The notes under the pieces are model-generated. The model had not been told where the DNA came from. It did no database searches and was given only the letters and a program-made list of their open reading frames with translations. DNA of 64,000 nucleotides from Pisolithus tinctorius. Taxonomy: Eukaryota > Basidiomycota > Agaricomycetes > Boletales > Pisolithaceae. The number at the start of each line of letters is the position of its first letter. The stretch's first letter is position 1. This document shows, piece after piece, positions 12,654 through 25,019 of this stretch. Location of the stretch: positions 930,001 through 994,000 of the forward strand of contig JANFAH010000020.1 of NCBI GenBank assembly GCA_024663395.1, read 5' to 3'. The translations under genes and the position numbers were made by a program.

Positions 12654-14364
12654 TCAATACTGGTATGGAATAATTGTGATCTCCACATTTTGTTGAGTGA
12701 AGGGGCAGAAAATAGCCTTGTATCTATCGAGAGGGAGGGGTCTACCTGATGCGATACGCAGCACGCGAACATTAGGAAATGCTCTAAGCCAAGGGCCGCA
12801 GTGACCCTGAAAAACAGTTAGAGGCAACAAAGTAAGTGCAGAGAAGAACTTACAATTGCGTCGAAGACATCTGGAGTACTAAGGATTGGGTGGATTCCCC
12901 TAAAAGTGAGGTCTCTCACAGGGATTACGCGCTTGTCAGTTATTGGGAATGTGACGAATGCTGCAAGCTCGTCGGCGGAAGTGATCATGGGCATTGAGAT
13001 TTCAAGATGGGAAAGACGCGGGAGGTATTCCGCACACGACAAAATGTCGGAAAAGACATTTTGATTTCTTTCAGGATGGTAGGGATGAAATGTAATGTAT
13101 AGGCATTGGAAGTCACTGGGAAGGGTAATTACCTTCAGAAGGGGGAGGATCCTGGTAGCGGGTCCTGCGAGCTTTCGAAGGGAGTGAAGGACAGAACGAG
13201 GAGTGATATCTTCCACAGACATGGTAGGAAAGCCGCAATGGGAGATAGTTAGCTTGGAGATAGCCCGATGCGCGATTAGACAGGTAGCGAGGGCATCATA
13301 CGGGCAAGTCTGGTCCACCTCCAATTCAACGAGGGAAGGTAGGTTTACCTTGCCAAGGAGTACCGCCCACTGTAAAGGACTTAGGCCTGTATTATTAAGC
13401 CATAAAACTGCCAGTGGAGCACTTCGCAGCACAGAGAGGGTAAATCGGATAGAGTGTGGAAAAAAGAACATAGGCGACGAGATATTGAGAGATGTCAAGG
13501 TGCTTGGAAACAATTGGGTCATGCGAGGAATACGGATCAAGCCACCAGAAGCACTGTGGCTACTTGCATGAAGTTCAGTGCACCCAGAGCCTAGTATACT
13601 TTCTAGCAGAGAACCAAATATGGGGGACATGCCCGTCGGATCAATATATAAGTGCAAGTGCACTTGACAGACTGCTTGCGTATCCTTGAGGGTAGTCGAA
13701 GAACGCACACATTGCACCTAGCTTCCGTCTGCTTAATGTTTCATTAAGGAAGAGTGCAAACACGCACCTAATTGTCGCCTGCTTAATGTTTGTGAAGACC
13801 TGAACCACAAAGTCTTCACTGGTTTAAATGCAACGCGCCTCCACACAGGGAGGGCATTACAAACTACCTCATTCACATCCAGCCAACCAGCAATCGGCGG
13901 CCTGAAGCCTACCAAGACAAGATAACAATGACCGGCAACGCGTTGTAGTTGTTGGGATACTTGGGACAACCTTCGAAGTGAATCTGTGTCCAACAGGTCC
14001 ACAATTTCCAGTAGCAGTTCATCTGGAACTCGCGACAGATGGCAATCTCGGGGCACCTCCTAGATGCTATGAGGAAAGGTCAAATCTTGACATTGCTGGC
14101 CACTTACATATTTTGCGGGGAGCCCCACGGCATCGTCTTCTGCTGTGCACTTGGGAACCCGCCCAAATGACTGCATGAGAGGTTTCGCACCAGGATCTGC
14201 CTTGCGACCGCATATGGGTGGCTGGCGGGAAGTACCCCTCACCTTTTTGTAAGGTGGTCCCGGGGTATCTTCTACTTTGCGTTTGGGAACCCGCCCACAC
14301 AAATTCTTCTGTTAGCATACCATTTAGTAATAAGAGTGAGAAAATATCTAGTACACACCAGCAT
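12654..14364 (-). CDS. F-box protein with leucine-rich C-terminal region
   Basis: The minus-strand model is 14364-14359 (tentative start exon), 14308-14243, 14170-14108, 14059-13768, 13671-12854 and 12806-12654, about 465 aa with consistent phases. The F-box follows the short N-terminal exons: LSRVPDELLLEIVDLL, then SLRRLSQVSQQL. The large fifth exon has leucine-rich, irregularly repeated segments (LPSLVELEVD, LPRLSHLEIS). F-box proteins of this type tether substrates to SCF ubiquitin ligases through Skp1; the substrate is unknown. The N-terminal exons 14308-14243 and 14170-14108 are tandem duplicates, both opening with GRVPK, and only the first keeps the basic KRKVED motif. The first-exon choice is uncertain. 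The intron at 13672-13767 was inferred from phase. Confidence 0.75.
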
Positions 14365-14441
14365 GGCTTCACACCTGGTGATGTTGCACCAGCTAACCCA
14401 TTAAATACGCAGAGGACACCAGAGGCTTTATCAGACAACAC

Positions 14442-15033
14442 AATAGACTACCTAACTTGACACTGCATTTGGTCGCCTACTGCAACAAAAGCATTGCCAG
14501 AATTCAGGAACTCTCAATATCAACCTTGCCATCGCAGTCGCCCTCATTTGATTGTAATAGTGCTTGTCACCCACTTACATCACTACATCCAAATTGCAGT
14601 AACAGCTGATGGGCCTTTTGTTTGACACGTAATATTCCAGAAAACCGCAATATCGCATTGGAGGACAACTAAAAATTAATCGTGGTGGCTAATGAACGAC
14701 CTAAAGATGCTTAGTTGATTGATTAAACATGTACACGGGGTTAGTACGCGACCTGCCAGTAGTAACGGGTATGCAGTGTCGGAAATGCACCTGAATACAT
14801 GACTAATTTGAGGGATCTTCCACAGGGGGGGAGGGGATTCTTTGATGGAAAATTGATGCGTTTTTTGTGTTTGACGTGCGTTAGTTATTAAATGCGGTCG
14901 CAAAAATGGGTGACTTACTTTGCGAAAACAAAAGAAAAGAAAAGAACCGACATAATCGCCGCCGTCACAGCAAGATACGCATCAGCAACGATGGTAACGG
15001 ACCTGGATGTATATGGTTAACTGGAGCAGCTGT
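14442..15033. other. Intergenic, nothing recognised
   Basis: No credible frame, splice chain or repeat was found between the F-box gene and the second foldback element. Confidence 0.5.
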
Positions 15034-15842
15034 AGATTGTTCGACTCACATCGGATGCTTAAATCGATGACAGCCGCAGTATGAACTACTGTCGATAGCA
15101 ATCATTTGAAGTTTAAGTTTCGTGTTGACGGTCGCATCGCACCGTCATTGCAGACTACTATGAATATTGATCTAATTCTAGTTCTAGTTGCAAAGGCTAC
15201 TATCAATATTGATGTAAATCTAATTCTAATGCTACGGTGTCTAACGCTAGAGTGGTGGGCTGCGAGCGAAGACGGTTAATAGAATGCCAAGTATTGAGAA
15301 GCGACGACTTACCTGTCGGTGGTGGAAAGAGGGAAAAGGTGTTCGTGAGAAAAGTTGTCGTTGATATACTGAACGCAACTCACGATCACGTGGTAGCCGC
15401 AGCAAAGATCACCACTACTAAACACGAGCACGTGATCGTGAGTTGCGTTCAGTATATCAACGACAACTTTTCTCACGAACACCTTTTCCCTCTTTCCACC
15501 ACCAACAGGTAAGTCGTCACTTCTCAATACTTGGCATTCTATTAACCCTTTTCGCTCGCAGCCCATTAGCGTTAGACACCGTAGCATTAGAATAATTAGA
15601 ATTATATCAGTATTGATAGTAGTATGTAGTATTTGCGAAGACGGTGCGATGCGACCGTCAACGAGTTAAACATTCGACATGAGCCGAATAATCTATAATA
15701 CGAGTGTAGACGAAGATATAATAAAATTGCGTACGCGCATTCAATAAAGATAAGCACAGTGTACGCTGTTTACTTGGTTATCAATCTGACTACATACCCC
15801 TAGACCATTCTTCCATCCTGTTGTCCACATCAAAAGACACCG
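15034..15842. mobile_element. Palindromic foldback element, copy 2
   Basis: This is a second copy of the element at 7458-8400. Core arms are 15224-15392 and 15429-15592; the right arm has lost about 5 bp relative to the left. The left flank (15040-15220) is the reverse complement of the right flank of copy 1. The outermost right end (CTACATACCCCTAGACCATT, up to CAAAAGACACCG near 15842) matches the right end of copy 1 in the same orientation. The left end looks truncated near 15034. Similarity to copy 1 stops just past CAAAAGACACCG, which marks one boundary. Confidence 0.8.
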
Positions 15843-15935
15843 CTAAAGTTCGTACATGTCAACTCTACGTCTCTTACTGACGAATTCGATCATTAAATCA
15901 TTCTCCACAGTGGCTTTCCTATGATCTGCCTTTGG

Positions 15936-17311
15936 TCAGTCGGTATTAAGTTGATTGGATAGGCGGTAACTAACCGCAACATCGTAGGCGAGCTTCACCG
16001 CGAAGGCAATGGTGAGTAGTTGCGTTAAGAATTGTATTGTGGCACGTATAGCCCCGAACAGGGCCTGCAACGAGCTTTCTTTCTTCCCTGGCCGCGATTG
16101 CAAATCCCTCTTCGGCTTTTTCCAGACTGTTATCGTATTGTCTGCGTCGTTATTGGAAGACGCCGCAACGATCCCTGTATGATCCTCTCCATCGTATGTC
16201 TGGTACATGTGGGTGTAAGATGGTTTCTACATTTATGGGGATGCTCACCGTAATTGTCTGTGTCCGTGCTGTCCTTGAGTGCCGTAGCACCTGTCGCTTG
16301 GTTCCAGTATTCATTTCGAAGATATATACTAACCCATTATCAGATCCCCCAACGATCGTCGTGCCGTCCTCTGCAAAGGCTACTTGTTTGGGGTACGTTT
16401 TTAGCGGTTTGGTATCATACGTCCTTATGCAGCTTCCGTCATTCAGTCGATGTAGGCTAAATCCACTTATAGCGTTGTCTATGATGAATAAACTTCCCGT
16501 CTTGTCGACACATGCAGAGCCCCTAAGTACAGGTCAGATCGATTGGTTTGCTGAGACTGAAGATCTCTTACTCACATTGTCATTCCTGTAGACCTCGTTT
16601 CGACGACCATCCCATTGTCGCTTCGTAGAACATGGCTTGCAAAGGGCAATCTCATTAGATCTGTATTCGCGAGTCTCGGGCCTATCGTCTTACATGTCTC
16701 CATCATACATCCCGAAAACTATGATGTCGCAGCCTCGGAGGTACACAGCACGCGGAATGGACGTCGTTAACTCGATGCTGAAGATGTTTGACAGTCGATT
16801 CCTAGAATCTATTGTCCAGGTCTGAACTCGTTTGTCCCGCGTCGTTACGACGATACGAGTTCCTGTGCCGTTACCTGCATCCGAAGCAATGGCCATGATT
16901 TCATGCCCCCCACTAATCCTCCTGGCAACTACTTCCTCGAATTCGACCACAGTATGTGGGCGCTGCCTCCAGATCAGCAAGTAGCCCAGTCCTGTCCCGC
17001 AGCACAAGGTTTCCTGTATACTGTCGTCTTGTGCGAGCCAAGTAATAGTTGTAATGGGATCTTTGGGACTTCGCATCTGCGGAGGTTGGGGTAGCTGAAC
17101 CTCTTTGCATAAGTCCCATACCCTCAGTCCATCGAAACCTGTTGGCTAATATGCATTGGATTCGAAATAACACTACTGAATTCCTACCTCCACTTGCCAA
17201 CAGTGTTCCAGAGTTCGACACCGCTAGACAGAGGATCGCATCCTGGTGCCCCCACAAGCGGCACCCGAGTGCGTACTTCGTCGGCAACTTGAGAATAGAG
17301 CTGAATATCAT
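15936..17311 (-). CDS. WD40-repeat protein with C-terminal membrane-like segment
   Basis: Five exons on the minus strand (17311-17188, 17138-16694, 16650-16576, 16522-16249, 16199-15936) give about 393 aa with exact phase closure. WD40 signatures include WGHQDAILCLAVS, then LASGG joined across the first intron to DGLRVWD, then GYLLIW, RVQTWTID, and finally NTITVWKK. WD40 propellers are scaffolds; nothing here indicates a partner. After the last repeat comes a basic linker and a hydrophobic segment near residues 360-385 (TIQFLTQLLTIAFAVKLAY), which suggests membrane anchoring at the C-terminus. The start is the first ATG of the open frame. The third intron junction (16651-16693) uses a less typical CTAATGAG acceptor. 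Confidence 0.8.
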
Positions 17312-17471
17312 CGGGTAAATTGTTCATTGGTAAGGCAAAGTCGTCGTCGATGTAAATACGTCGTATCTGTTATTGTCTAACAGCTGATTCGCATAATGTT
17401 GTAAAGGCATAACCTGAGCATTGCTAATGCGACAATTTTATTATTATTGCGCCCTCACGACGGTGCCTACC

Positions 17472-18210
17472 ATGGCTAATGGAGGTGCGTTTCCTCCTGA
17501 CTATGACCATTACGACGTTGCCTATTATTTCAGGTGAGGTTTAATTGTAGGAAGAATGCCCGATCTGATTTTAATAAGGTGAACAAAAAGCTCAACTTGA
17601 AATAATGAAGTGGCACAACTAAATTACTACCATAACTACAATAGTAGATGCCTGTAACGACAATGGAGGTGCATTTGCCTGGCTGTGCTGGAGACTGATC
17701 AGATCTTTTCTTTTGAGCGATTACCTCCTCCAGACCCATTCTGTTCACCTGGGGCGATTATTGGTGATAGGCCCATACCTGTGCATGCGTGTATGTGAGC
17801 ATGCCTGTGATATCGACTTATTTCCCGTATGGCGATGTGCCCGCATTTGACTGCCCCGTTTTTGTCCGCTTTTGTTTGCCTAGTGCTGAACTCATTTTTT
17901 CCCTCTAACCTCATTCCAGATGTGCACTACATGTTGCTGTACTCTGTCGTCGTGTCTGCTGATCCCCGACCATGGACGCTTTTGTTCCATGTGACTTTCT
18001 ATTGTCTTTCCTTTTTTTTTTGTTAGGGACTCATGGCACTGATCGCCTCCGATTTAACCCTCTAGGTCTCCAGTCGCACCGCAATTACTAACTCTAACCC
18101 ATTTTCAATGCCAGGTGCATTTGGTATCCGTACGTGTATGCATTGGATTCCACAATGATAACTAACTGCAGCTACTAGGAGGAGAAAGCACACAAACCGT
18201 TGATAGCGAC
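17472..18210 (+). CDS. Possible 5' exons of the downstream coiled-coil gene
   Basis: The ATG at 17472 opens a short frame (MANGGAFPPDYDHYD) that ends at a CAG/GTGAGG donor near 17533. Closer to the main gene, candidate acceptors near 18027, 18116 and 18180 leave small exons that join in frame to residues just upstream of the ATG at 18211. The splice chain between 17533 and 18027 was not resolved. This is a tentative extension only. Confidence 0.3.
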
Positions 18211-20993
18211 ATGTCGCTTTTTGACGACGATAATGACAACGACTTCTGTTTGCAGATGGAAACCAGCAGCAATGCATCCGTCGAAGAACAGCTTACCATC
18301 GGGCACAGTGAGGATGATGGCAATGGCATGTCCATTGCCAACTCGTGTACAGACGCTAGTTACAATGCGTCCTCCACAGACCAGCTTGCTGCAAGATGTA
18401 CCACGCCAAAACCAGCAGAGCGCAACACCACTGCTGGCGTCGCCCCTAAACATGAGCCCCCGCATGCCTCAGCTTCCACCACACATACCGTGACCACTAC
18501 ATCAGCACATCACAAGCGATGCAACAAGGGTGACGAACCATGGCCTATTGCGAAGTGTCGTAACAGAGAACTAGATTACTCCTACTCACTTCGTCAGCAA
18601 CTCCGGGGAATGGGAGCAGAATTGAACCACCTGAAGGCCAAGTTACGTCTGAAAGGGTCGGTGAGTACCAACTCTAACCTACTACTTGTCACTGGGGCTG
18701 ATGGACTATCATGAACATGCCAGCGCAAACTTGCCACCCTTGAGAAGACTACACAAAACAGCCTTCTCACCGCAAAGAATGAGTTTGATTTGCAGAAGAA
18801 AGTTCTATCTGATATGCGTACTTTGCTTGCTACTCAAGAACAAGAGCTCTGCAGACTCCGGCATGAAATTCAGGTCAGCCATCACATATCACTGTCTTGG
18901 ACTGTATTCATGTGAACCAAGGAGCATCACCAAGAGCGCAGTGTTTTGCGAAACCTCCAAGAAGAGGTTCAGGTGAGAAGTGCATAGCTTTACTTAGTAT
19001 CACACTCATGTGTTCGAAAGGAAAACCACAGACAGCGGGAAACTCTTCTTAAATCTCATGACCGGGCACTTACCGTGCTCAGAGATGAAATTCAGGTATG
19101 CCATCCTCAGTGCTCTGTCAGGCCATTGCTCAATGAATGAAGGAACAACACCGTCAGCGTGATACCTTACTGGCAGCTCAAAAGGAGGAGTTTTTGAGGT
19201 TCCAAAATGAACTGCAGGTGAGTCGTCGTGGATCACTATACACTCCTGACAGTTTACATCACACTGAAGGAACGTGATCGACTACGGGAAATCGAGATAG
19301 TGCAACATACTGCTGCTATGGAAGAGCACTTGCGATCAGAACTGAAGAAGGTTGGCGATGATGTGGTGACGCGCTGCCAAGCAGAGAAAGAGAGGGAATT
19401 AGCAGCAATGGTTCAACACAATATGCGACATAGACATGTAAGTGAACAAACTATGTAGTTTGTCGGGCAATGCTGACTGCCCTCAGACAATTCAAACAGC
19501 ATCTCAAGCTGAACCAGCGCGCTTTCCAGCTGAATCCGAGTCTCCTACCTGCCAGGACAACCAGCCGCAAACACCACGACAAGCGTCCACTGCACCACTG
19601 CCCCAGCATGCACGAACTCCATATTTGGACGCTATCAAGAAGATCAAACGAACCCGAGCAGCTTCACGAAGAACCCGCCTCATCAGCATGTCTCACGAGG
19701 TAAGTAAGGAAATATACGACTTGATATGAATATCTCACGATCAATAGCCTATTGACAATGAAGAGTTCCGATCTACTGCTTCAGAACCTGAGGTATCACA
19801 AGCAAACAACAGTGATTCTGTATCAATGGCGGAGGCGATTGCCAAGGGGGTTGAAGCTGCGCTTTGGAAAGTACTTGGTGATGGTGCTATCGCTATGCCA
19901 CGAACAGGGCGGTCACGGCGGTCACCTCGAAAACAAAAGGAGGTGGATAAAGAAGTGGAGATAGAGAAGGCTACAGAGCCACGAGGACATCGTGATCTTA
20001 TACTGGTAAGTGACATTGCTAATTCTGTTCATGTGCTAAACCAGCTGTGATAGAGTGAAGTCCGTCACTTCTTCAAGGAAAAACTCAAAATAAGTCAGGA
20101 CCATGAATTTATTTTGAACGAAACGGCCCCCCCCGATGATGTCCATGCATACGAACACGAAGACGGTCCACCACCCGACATGGACTCACCAACTTTCGAT
20201 CTCACGCAGGGCTATTCCTCGCCGTGGAATTCTTTCATCATCGACCACCTTCTTGACGAATTTCAGAGACGAGGCAATGAAGAACACTGGCCTGTAATGA
20301 AGTCCAATGATTACGTGTTGGAAATCCTACGTGAACGCTACAGACGTCTACGCACGACATGGCGGAAAGCTCAGCCACGTATTACAACAAAGGGCACAGT
20401 AGAAACTTCTGCTGAGATTGAAGAACGCTTGGTAGTGGAACGAACCCGGGTACTCAAAGAGGGCAGACAGACCACACGACGACGAAATGTAGGGCATTAA
20501 TTTTGCTGTTTCATACCGGTAACTCAACCTGTTTTAGAAATATCAGCGTCGATGTGCCGTTCTCGAACATATGGTTGCTCTCAAGAAAGACTCCACGAAT
20601 GGCGAAGGTGATCTCCGTGCTTGGCAATGGCTCCTGCAGCTGATCCACACACTGGGCGAGCATGGGATGAGTTCCGAGGACAGCGACATTGACAACAACG
20701 TCATGACTATCCTCCGAGTTAAGAATATGGCATGGCGACGCAGTATCGAACAGGAACTTGATATTATTGACCTCCAGAGACTTGTCGACAATGATGTTTT
20801 TGCACCCCAAGGATCAAAGCCTATCCAGAGGTTTCGTGCACCTGGAAACCCCCAAAGTCTGTGCACTCCAGTCCTGGGCTTACCACAGTCTATCTATGAT
20901 TCCATTTGGCTTGCTGGGCTTACTCACCATGAATGGGACTGCCTGAAAGTATCAGAGGAACCATTTCCGTGGATGGAGATAGCCATTGCCTGA
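18211..20993 (+). CDS. Coiled-coil hypothetical protein with duplicated mini-exons
   Basis: Ten exons join in phase 0 throughout: 18211-18660, 18724-18873, 18922-18972, 19021-19095, 19143-19217, 19270-19437, 19487-19699, 19748-20005, 20054-20488 and 20538-20993, about 640 aa. An acidic, Ser/Thr-rich N-terminus leads to heptad-like coiled coils encoded by exons 2-6. Exons 3-5 have 17, 25 and 25 codons, begin E(H/N/Q)HRQR-like and end EIQ, EVQ or ELQ. A basic patch follows (GRSRRSPRKQK). The C-terminal 300 residues are helical with a conserved-looking end (MAWRRSIEQELDIIDLQR). I know of no assigned domain. It may be nuclear, given the basic patches. The frame may extend upstream of 18211. Closely similar proteins probably exist in other Agaricomycetes, but I cannot check. 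Confidence 0.75.
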
Positions 20994-21860
20994 TACTAGA
21001 TACCCAATGTAGTGTGTGTACGTACGTATAGATACTAAGAACATCTATGTGAAAATGGATGATCACACTAGGCGATCGTTGTGCGACCACAGGGCGATCA
21101 TTGGGCGACGAACAGGTGACTGTCGGGCGATTAGTACGGGCCGTGGCAAAACTTCAAGTGTAGGCACGTGTAGGAACACTAATTCTAGACTTGAAGTAAA
21201 ATTTGTTACTGGAATTTTGGCAGTACTTCGTGTATTGTCAGTTATGCAAATTAGGACAAAACTTAAAGTTTCACCCTGCACTGCACGTGTTGACATAACT
21301 TCCTATCTTGGACAACATCTGCTATTCAACCATACTTATTGTTTACACAATGATTAGATGTTCGCTCTGACTTCAAACCTGAGCAAACGTGTAGAAAAGG
21401 ATCTAAACTTCAAGTATGGATTTTTTCAGTATGCCATCACAAACTCTAAGTGTGAGATTGATGTATTGTATTACATATAACAGGGTACTATATAGTGGAA
21501 AACTCACTGTGTATATTGGTCGCACGCAAACCATGTATGTATTCTCCTTTGTCTTTGTGCTTTTGCCAGTATTGCAGGACGCGTAATTAGGGATTCGTTT
21601 CATTGCCGTCACTAGTACCTGATGATGGCCACGGGATATGATGACTGCCCTAGTCCCTTTTGCGAGTAAAGGAACAGCGTCGATGGTCCTGACACAACCA
21701 GGATATCATCAGGACACTATTCCTGAACCACAATTCGTGATTTCATACATGGGTACACGTCAAGGGGAAAGGCAACTTTGTAACAACAGGACGGAGACAC
21801 TCGATGTACAATTTTATAGCACATGCATATTTTACTGAGGTGAAAATCAAAAAAGGATGA
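20994..21860. other. Intergenic, nothing recognised
   Basis: Short GGGCGAT-type motifs repeat loosely near 21070-21135. No credible gene was found. Confidence 0.5.
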
Positions 21861-23564
21861 TCAGTCCCGGAGCTTAGCGACGTTCTGGATGTGGGCGTTG
21901 GTCTCATATTGGTAAAGAGCTTCCGCGAGTGCCCGGTATATGGTCGAAACCGTCCGGAGCCGCGATTGGAACTGTAGGCAACAAAGTCAGCCCTGTCCCT
22001 TGACCAACGAAGATAGAGCGAACCATTTTGGCACCAGCACTGCTAGTTGCGAGTTCGAGGCTCCTCTCGATCTCGTTGAGATCCGCATGAATCTCATCAT
22101 GACCTTGAGGCAAGCGTCATTATGTATACGGTCAGAAGCACTCACCAATTGCCAAATTTTTCCGAAAACAACCAGCTTCTCCTTGATCAACTCCATGTCG
22201 GATTTCAAGGGATCAAGGATAGTTTGAATTTTGAGCATTCCTTCCATGGCTTGTCTCTGTTCTTCAAGTTCTTCCTGCACCCTCGTCAACTCTGCCGTTT
22301 TCGCTACAGGGTGATTTCGTGAAGGAGTAGACAATTGTGAGTAAACGGCACACACCGTTCCGATCCCGAATCGTCTGTACTATCTCCATGCTCTTTCCGA
22401 CTGCATTATGCATTGCCACCTAGCATGGCATCCAGTGTAAGTGACAAAGGTGCACACCGGAAGAAGAGTAATTCATACAGCAGCACCAATCCACAGAAGT
22501 GGGCACAATATACCAATTGCAATGCCCCCTGCTGAAACATATCCAAGACCAACGACGGCCGCGGCGTTAAGGAAAGCCTTGGAAAAGTTTACTATTGTTA
22601 CGATGATTGCTGGTGTCGACAGAACAAACCTGCTTAGTCAGTCTACGGAAACCAGTCTGTTCAGTATCGGAGTCCATCATGTGCATAGATAGACAAACCC
22701 AGAGATCTCTTGTTTAATTGTCTCCAGGTTCATCCTTAGATTCTCAACTCGAGATTCTAATTGACGACCGGACTGTAGAAATGGTACTATATCGCCCTGG
22801 AAACGATCTACATCATTTCGCAGATCGTAGAAACTCTGCGAAAGGTTTGAGGAATTCTTCACATCGTCCTGTAGTTGCTACACGGTAGGAACGAAACATG
22901 AGCACGTGCCTAATATGCATATCAGTGGACTCCCTTACCTTGCGGTACGCCTGAATTTCTTCCTTCTTTTCAGGAAGTGTGAGGGTGGTGGCAGCCATCA
23001 GATTTAAGAAGTCACCAGCGAAATCTAGGAACAACAAATGAGACACCAGAGACGATGATAGACCAAGTACTCCATTCACCGTTCGCAGTTGCGCGGGCAT
23101 GCCCGGCAACACGACGTGATTCCCACAGGAGGTGGATGTATTTCTACGGACCATAGTGAGACAGGGACGAAGTGGACGGAGCAGTATGGAAAGTTTACCT
23201 TGTGATGGATCTTCCACTGATCAGAAAATTTCTTCACTTCTTGTTTTTGCGCTTCTGTGCCGTACCTTTGGGCCTCGTGGAGACCGTCAGCGACGTTGTT
23301 GAAGCATACTTCGATGGAGTAAGCGGAGTCTCCCAGATCTCTGACTGCTCTTTGAAGTTCTGACTTGGCTTGAGGGGACTTGATCGTATCGTTAACGACG
23401 TTCAATACTTCCTCGGATGCTGGCTGGTAAGGGGGAACAGGATCATGGACCTCAAATGCGAGCTCTTGAAACTTGGAAGCGCCATTCGCCTTTGGGCTTT
23501 CAGCACTGATTGAGACAACGTCACCACAAAAAGGTAGACCAAGGTCGTTGATATCGGTGGACAT
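21861..23564 (-). CDS. Helical pore-forming-like protein 1 (HBL/NHE/ClyA-like, inferred)
   Basis: This multi-exon minus-strand gene runs from an ATG at 23564 (MSTDINDLG) to a stop at 21861-21863. The first exon (to about 23200) is helical. Further helical exons lie near 22940-23030 and 22690-22877. A markedly hydrophobic, Gly/Ala/Ile-rich exon at about 22478-22630 could form a membrane hairpin. Long charged coiled-coil exons follow near 22100-22310, and a final exon covers 21977-21861. Long helices flanking one central hydrophobic hairpin are the architecture of HBL/NHE/ClyA alpha-helical pore-formers. The assignment rests on architecture, not on a sequence match. Introns are about 50-70 nt. 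Two related genes lie on the plus strand at 25.0-26.7 and 27.4-28.5 kb. Confidence 0.5.
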
Positions 23565-23699
23565 ATTAGCGTGGGGTAGAATCGACGAGGGACCGATCCG
23601 TGTTTCCTGGCTCAAGAGTTCCGGTAACTTATAGGTATGTAACGCACGGGATAGGAATTCCAACGTACACGAGGTTGATCCCAACCAAATGTGAACTTA

Positions 23700-25019
23700 C
23701 GATTGGCAGGAAGAGCCTTGAACTGCACCACTTCCAGATCACGTACCACGACGTAGAGTGCCAACAGAGATAACTAAAATTATTGCAAAAACTGACATGC
23801 TGTGATGGTCAAGTCTTGTGGGTGAGGACACGGAGAGCAACGGATTCCGCATATAATTTCAAAGAGCATAGATGCGCACCTGTTAACCCGAGGGGGTATG
23901 GAACTTCCTTTTCCGTAGAAAAGTTTGAATGACTTTAGCTCTAATGAAGGCTCCACACGCAGTCAGGTCTATCTGATCTTGTATAATCTATAGGCGCCTG
24001 CAGGTTTAAACGTTGCGGATACAGACAGGCATCCAGCGAACCTCTCGCTGGCGTCAGGATGCCCTGGGCATGTGTACGATTAATCTTGTGGATTTCCGGA
24101 AAGATGGCAAGGGAGATGCGCCCTGATAAGCGGCCCAGCCCACAGTTCCACACGGTGTCACTTGATGGGTCCAAGGCACGTTTGTCGATTCGAACAGCGG
24201 GTATTTTCGGCAGAAGCAAACCGGAGTTGCTGAACGCCGGACACCTCCAATTCTGCCCAGTCAAAATCAGCTGGTACTGCGTCCCGGGTTGGACGTACCT
24301 TGTTGGGTTAGAACCGTCCACTGCCTCATGTGACGACTATATGTGCCGTTACAGAATTATCCATACACGCATGTTCCATGCATCTGAACTGCACTATCAC
24401 ACGCAGGACTCGATAGGGTAGAGGGGACAGATTCCGAATCTAAGGCGACGAGCAGATCAGTTTTCGATAGGTTGATGAGAAACAAACTTGGATAAACCTA
24501 GAACGTCGTTGCCACATACGATCTGACTCTGCAAGCCACAGCATGCGTAGCCGAAACAAGAGGATAACACAGTAATTGGGAAGTGGGAACAGACGAACAT
24601 GCACATAGGCCGATCAGAATATCCTAGACACGTGGATGTTGAAATGATGGCTTGCCCAGACAGATAAAACATGCTGTTCCCTCCTGAACAGCAGCGCAGT
24701 CCACCCGCTGTTGCCTGATGGGTTCAAAGTGGGTTTGTAGAGCAGCACAATGTACTAAACCGACACGGAACAAATCACTGCCGGGCCCATACTATAGCTC
24801 CCATCGGCATACGCCGGGTCGAGTTGCAGCGTGTTGCAGGGCTGCATTCCCGGTGGCATTAAATATTAAATACTGCTATTCTTAGTGGAGGTTGGCTTCC
24901 ATTATGTATACAGCGATTGGATCATTCGGGGTGCTTGTGTTTTCGGTGCACTACCCACCATCGATTTATCGAAACTCCTAGTGTCTCCAGTGGCTGCTTG
25001 TCCAAGCGTTTGATTCAGC
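23700..25019. other. Intergenic or unresolved
   Basis: A minus-strand open frame of 126 residues (24321-23941) has a fairly balanced composition but no recognisable domain and no clear exon partners. No other gene is supported. The 5' end of the next pore-former-like gene could extend back to about 24900. Confidence 0.35.

Noticed and set aside
24059..24421. Plus-strand open frame of 120 residues
   Set aside because: It overlaps another open frame on the minus strand. No domain, splice support or repeat relation favours either.
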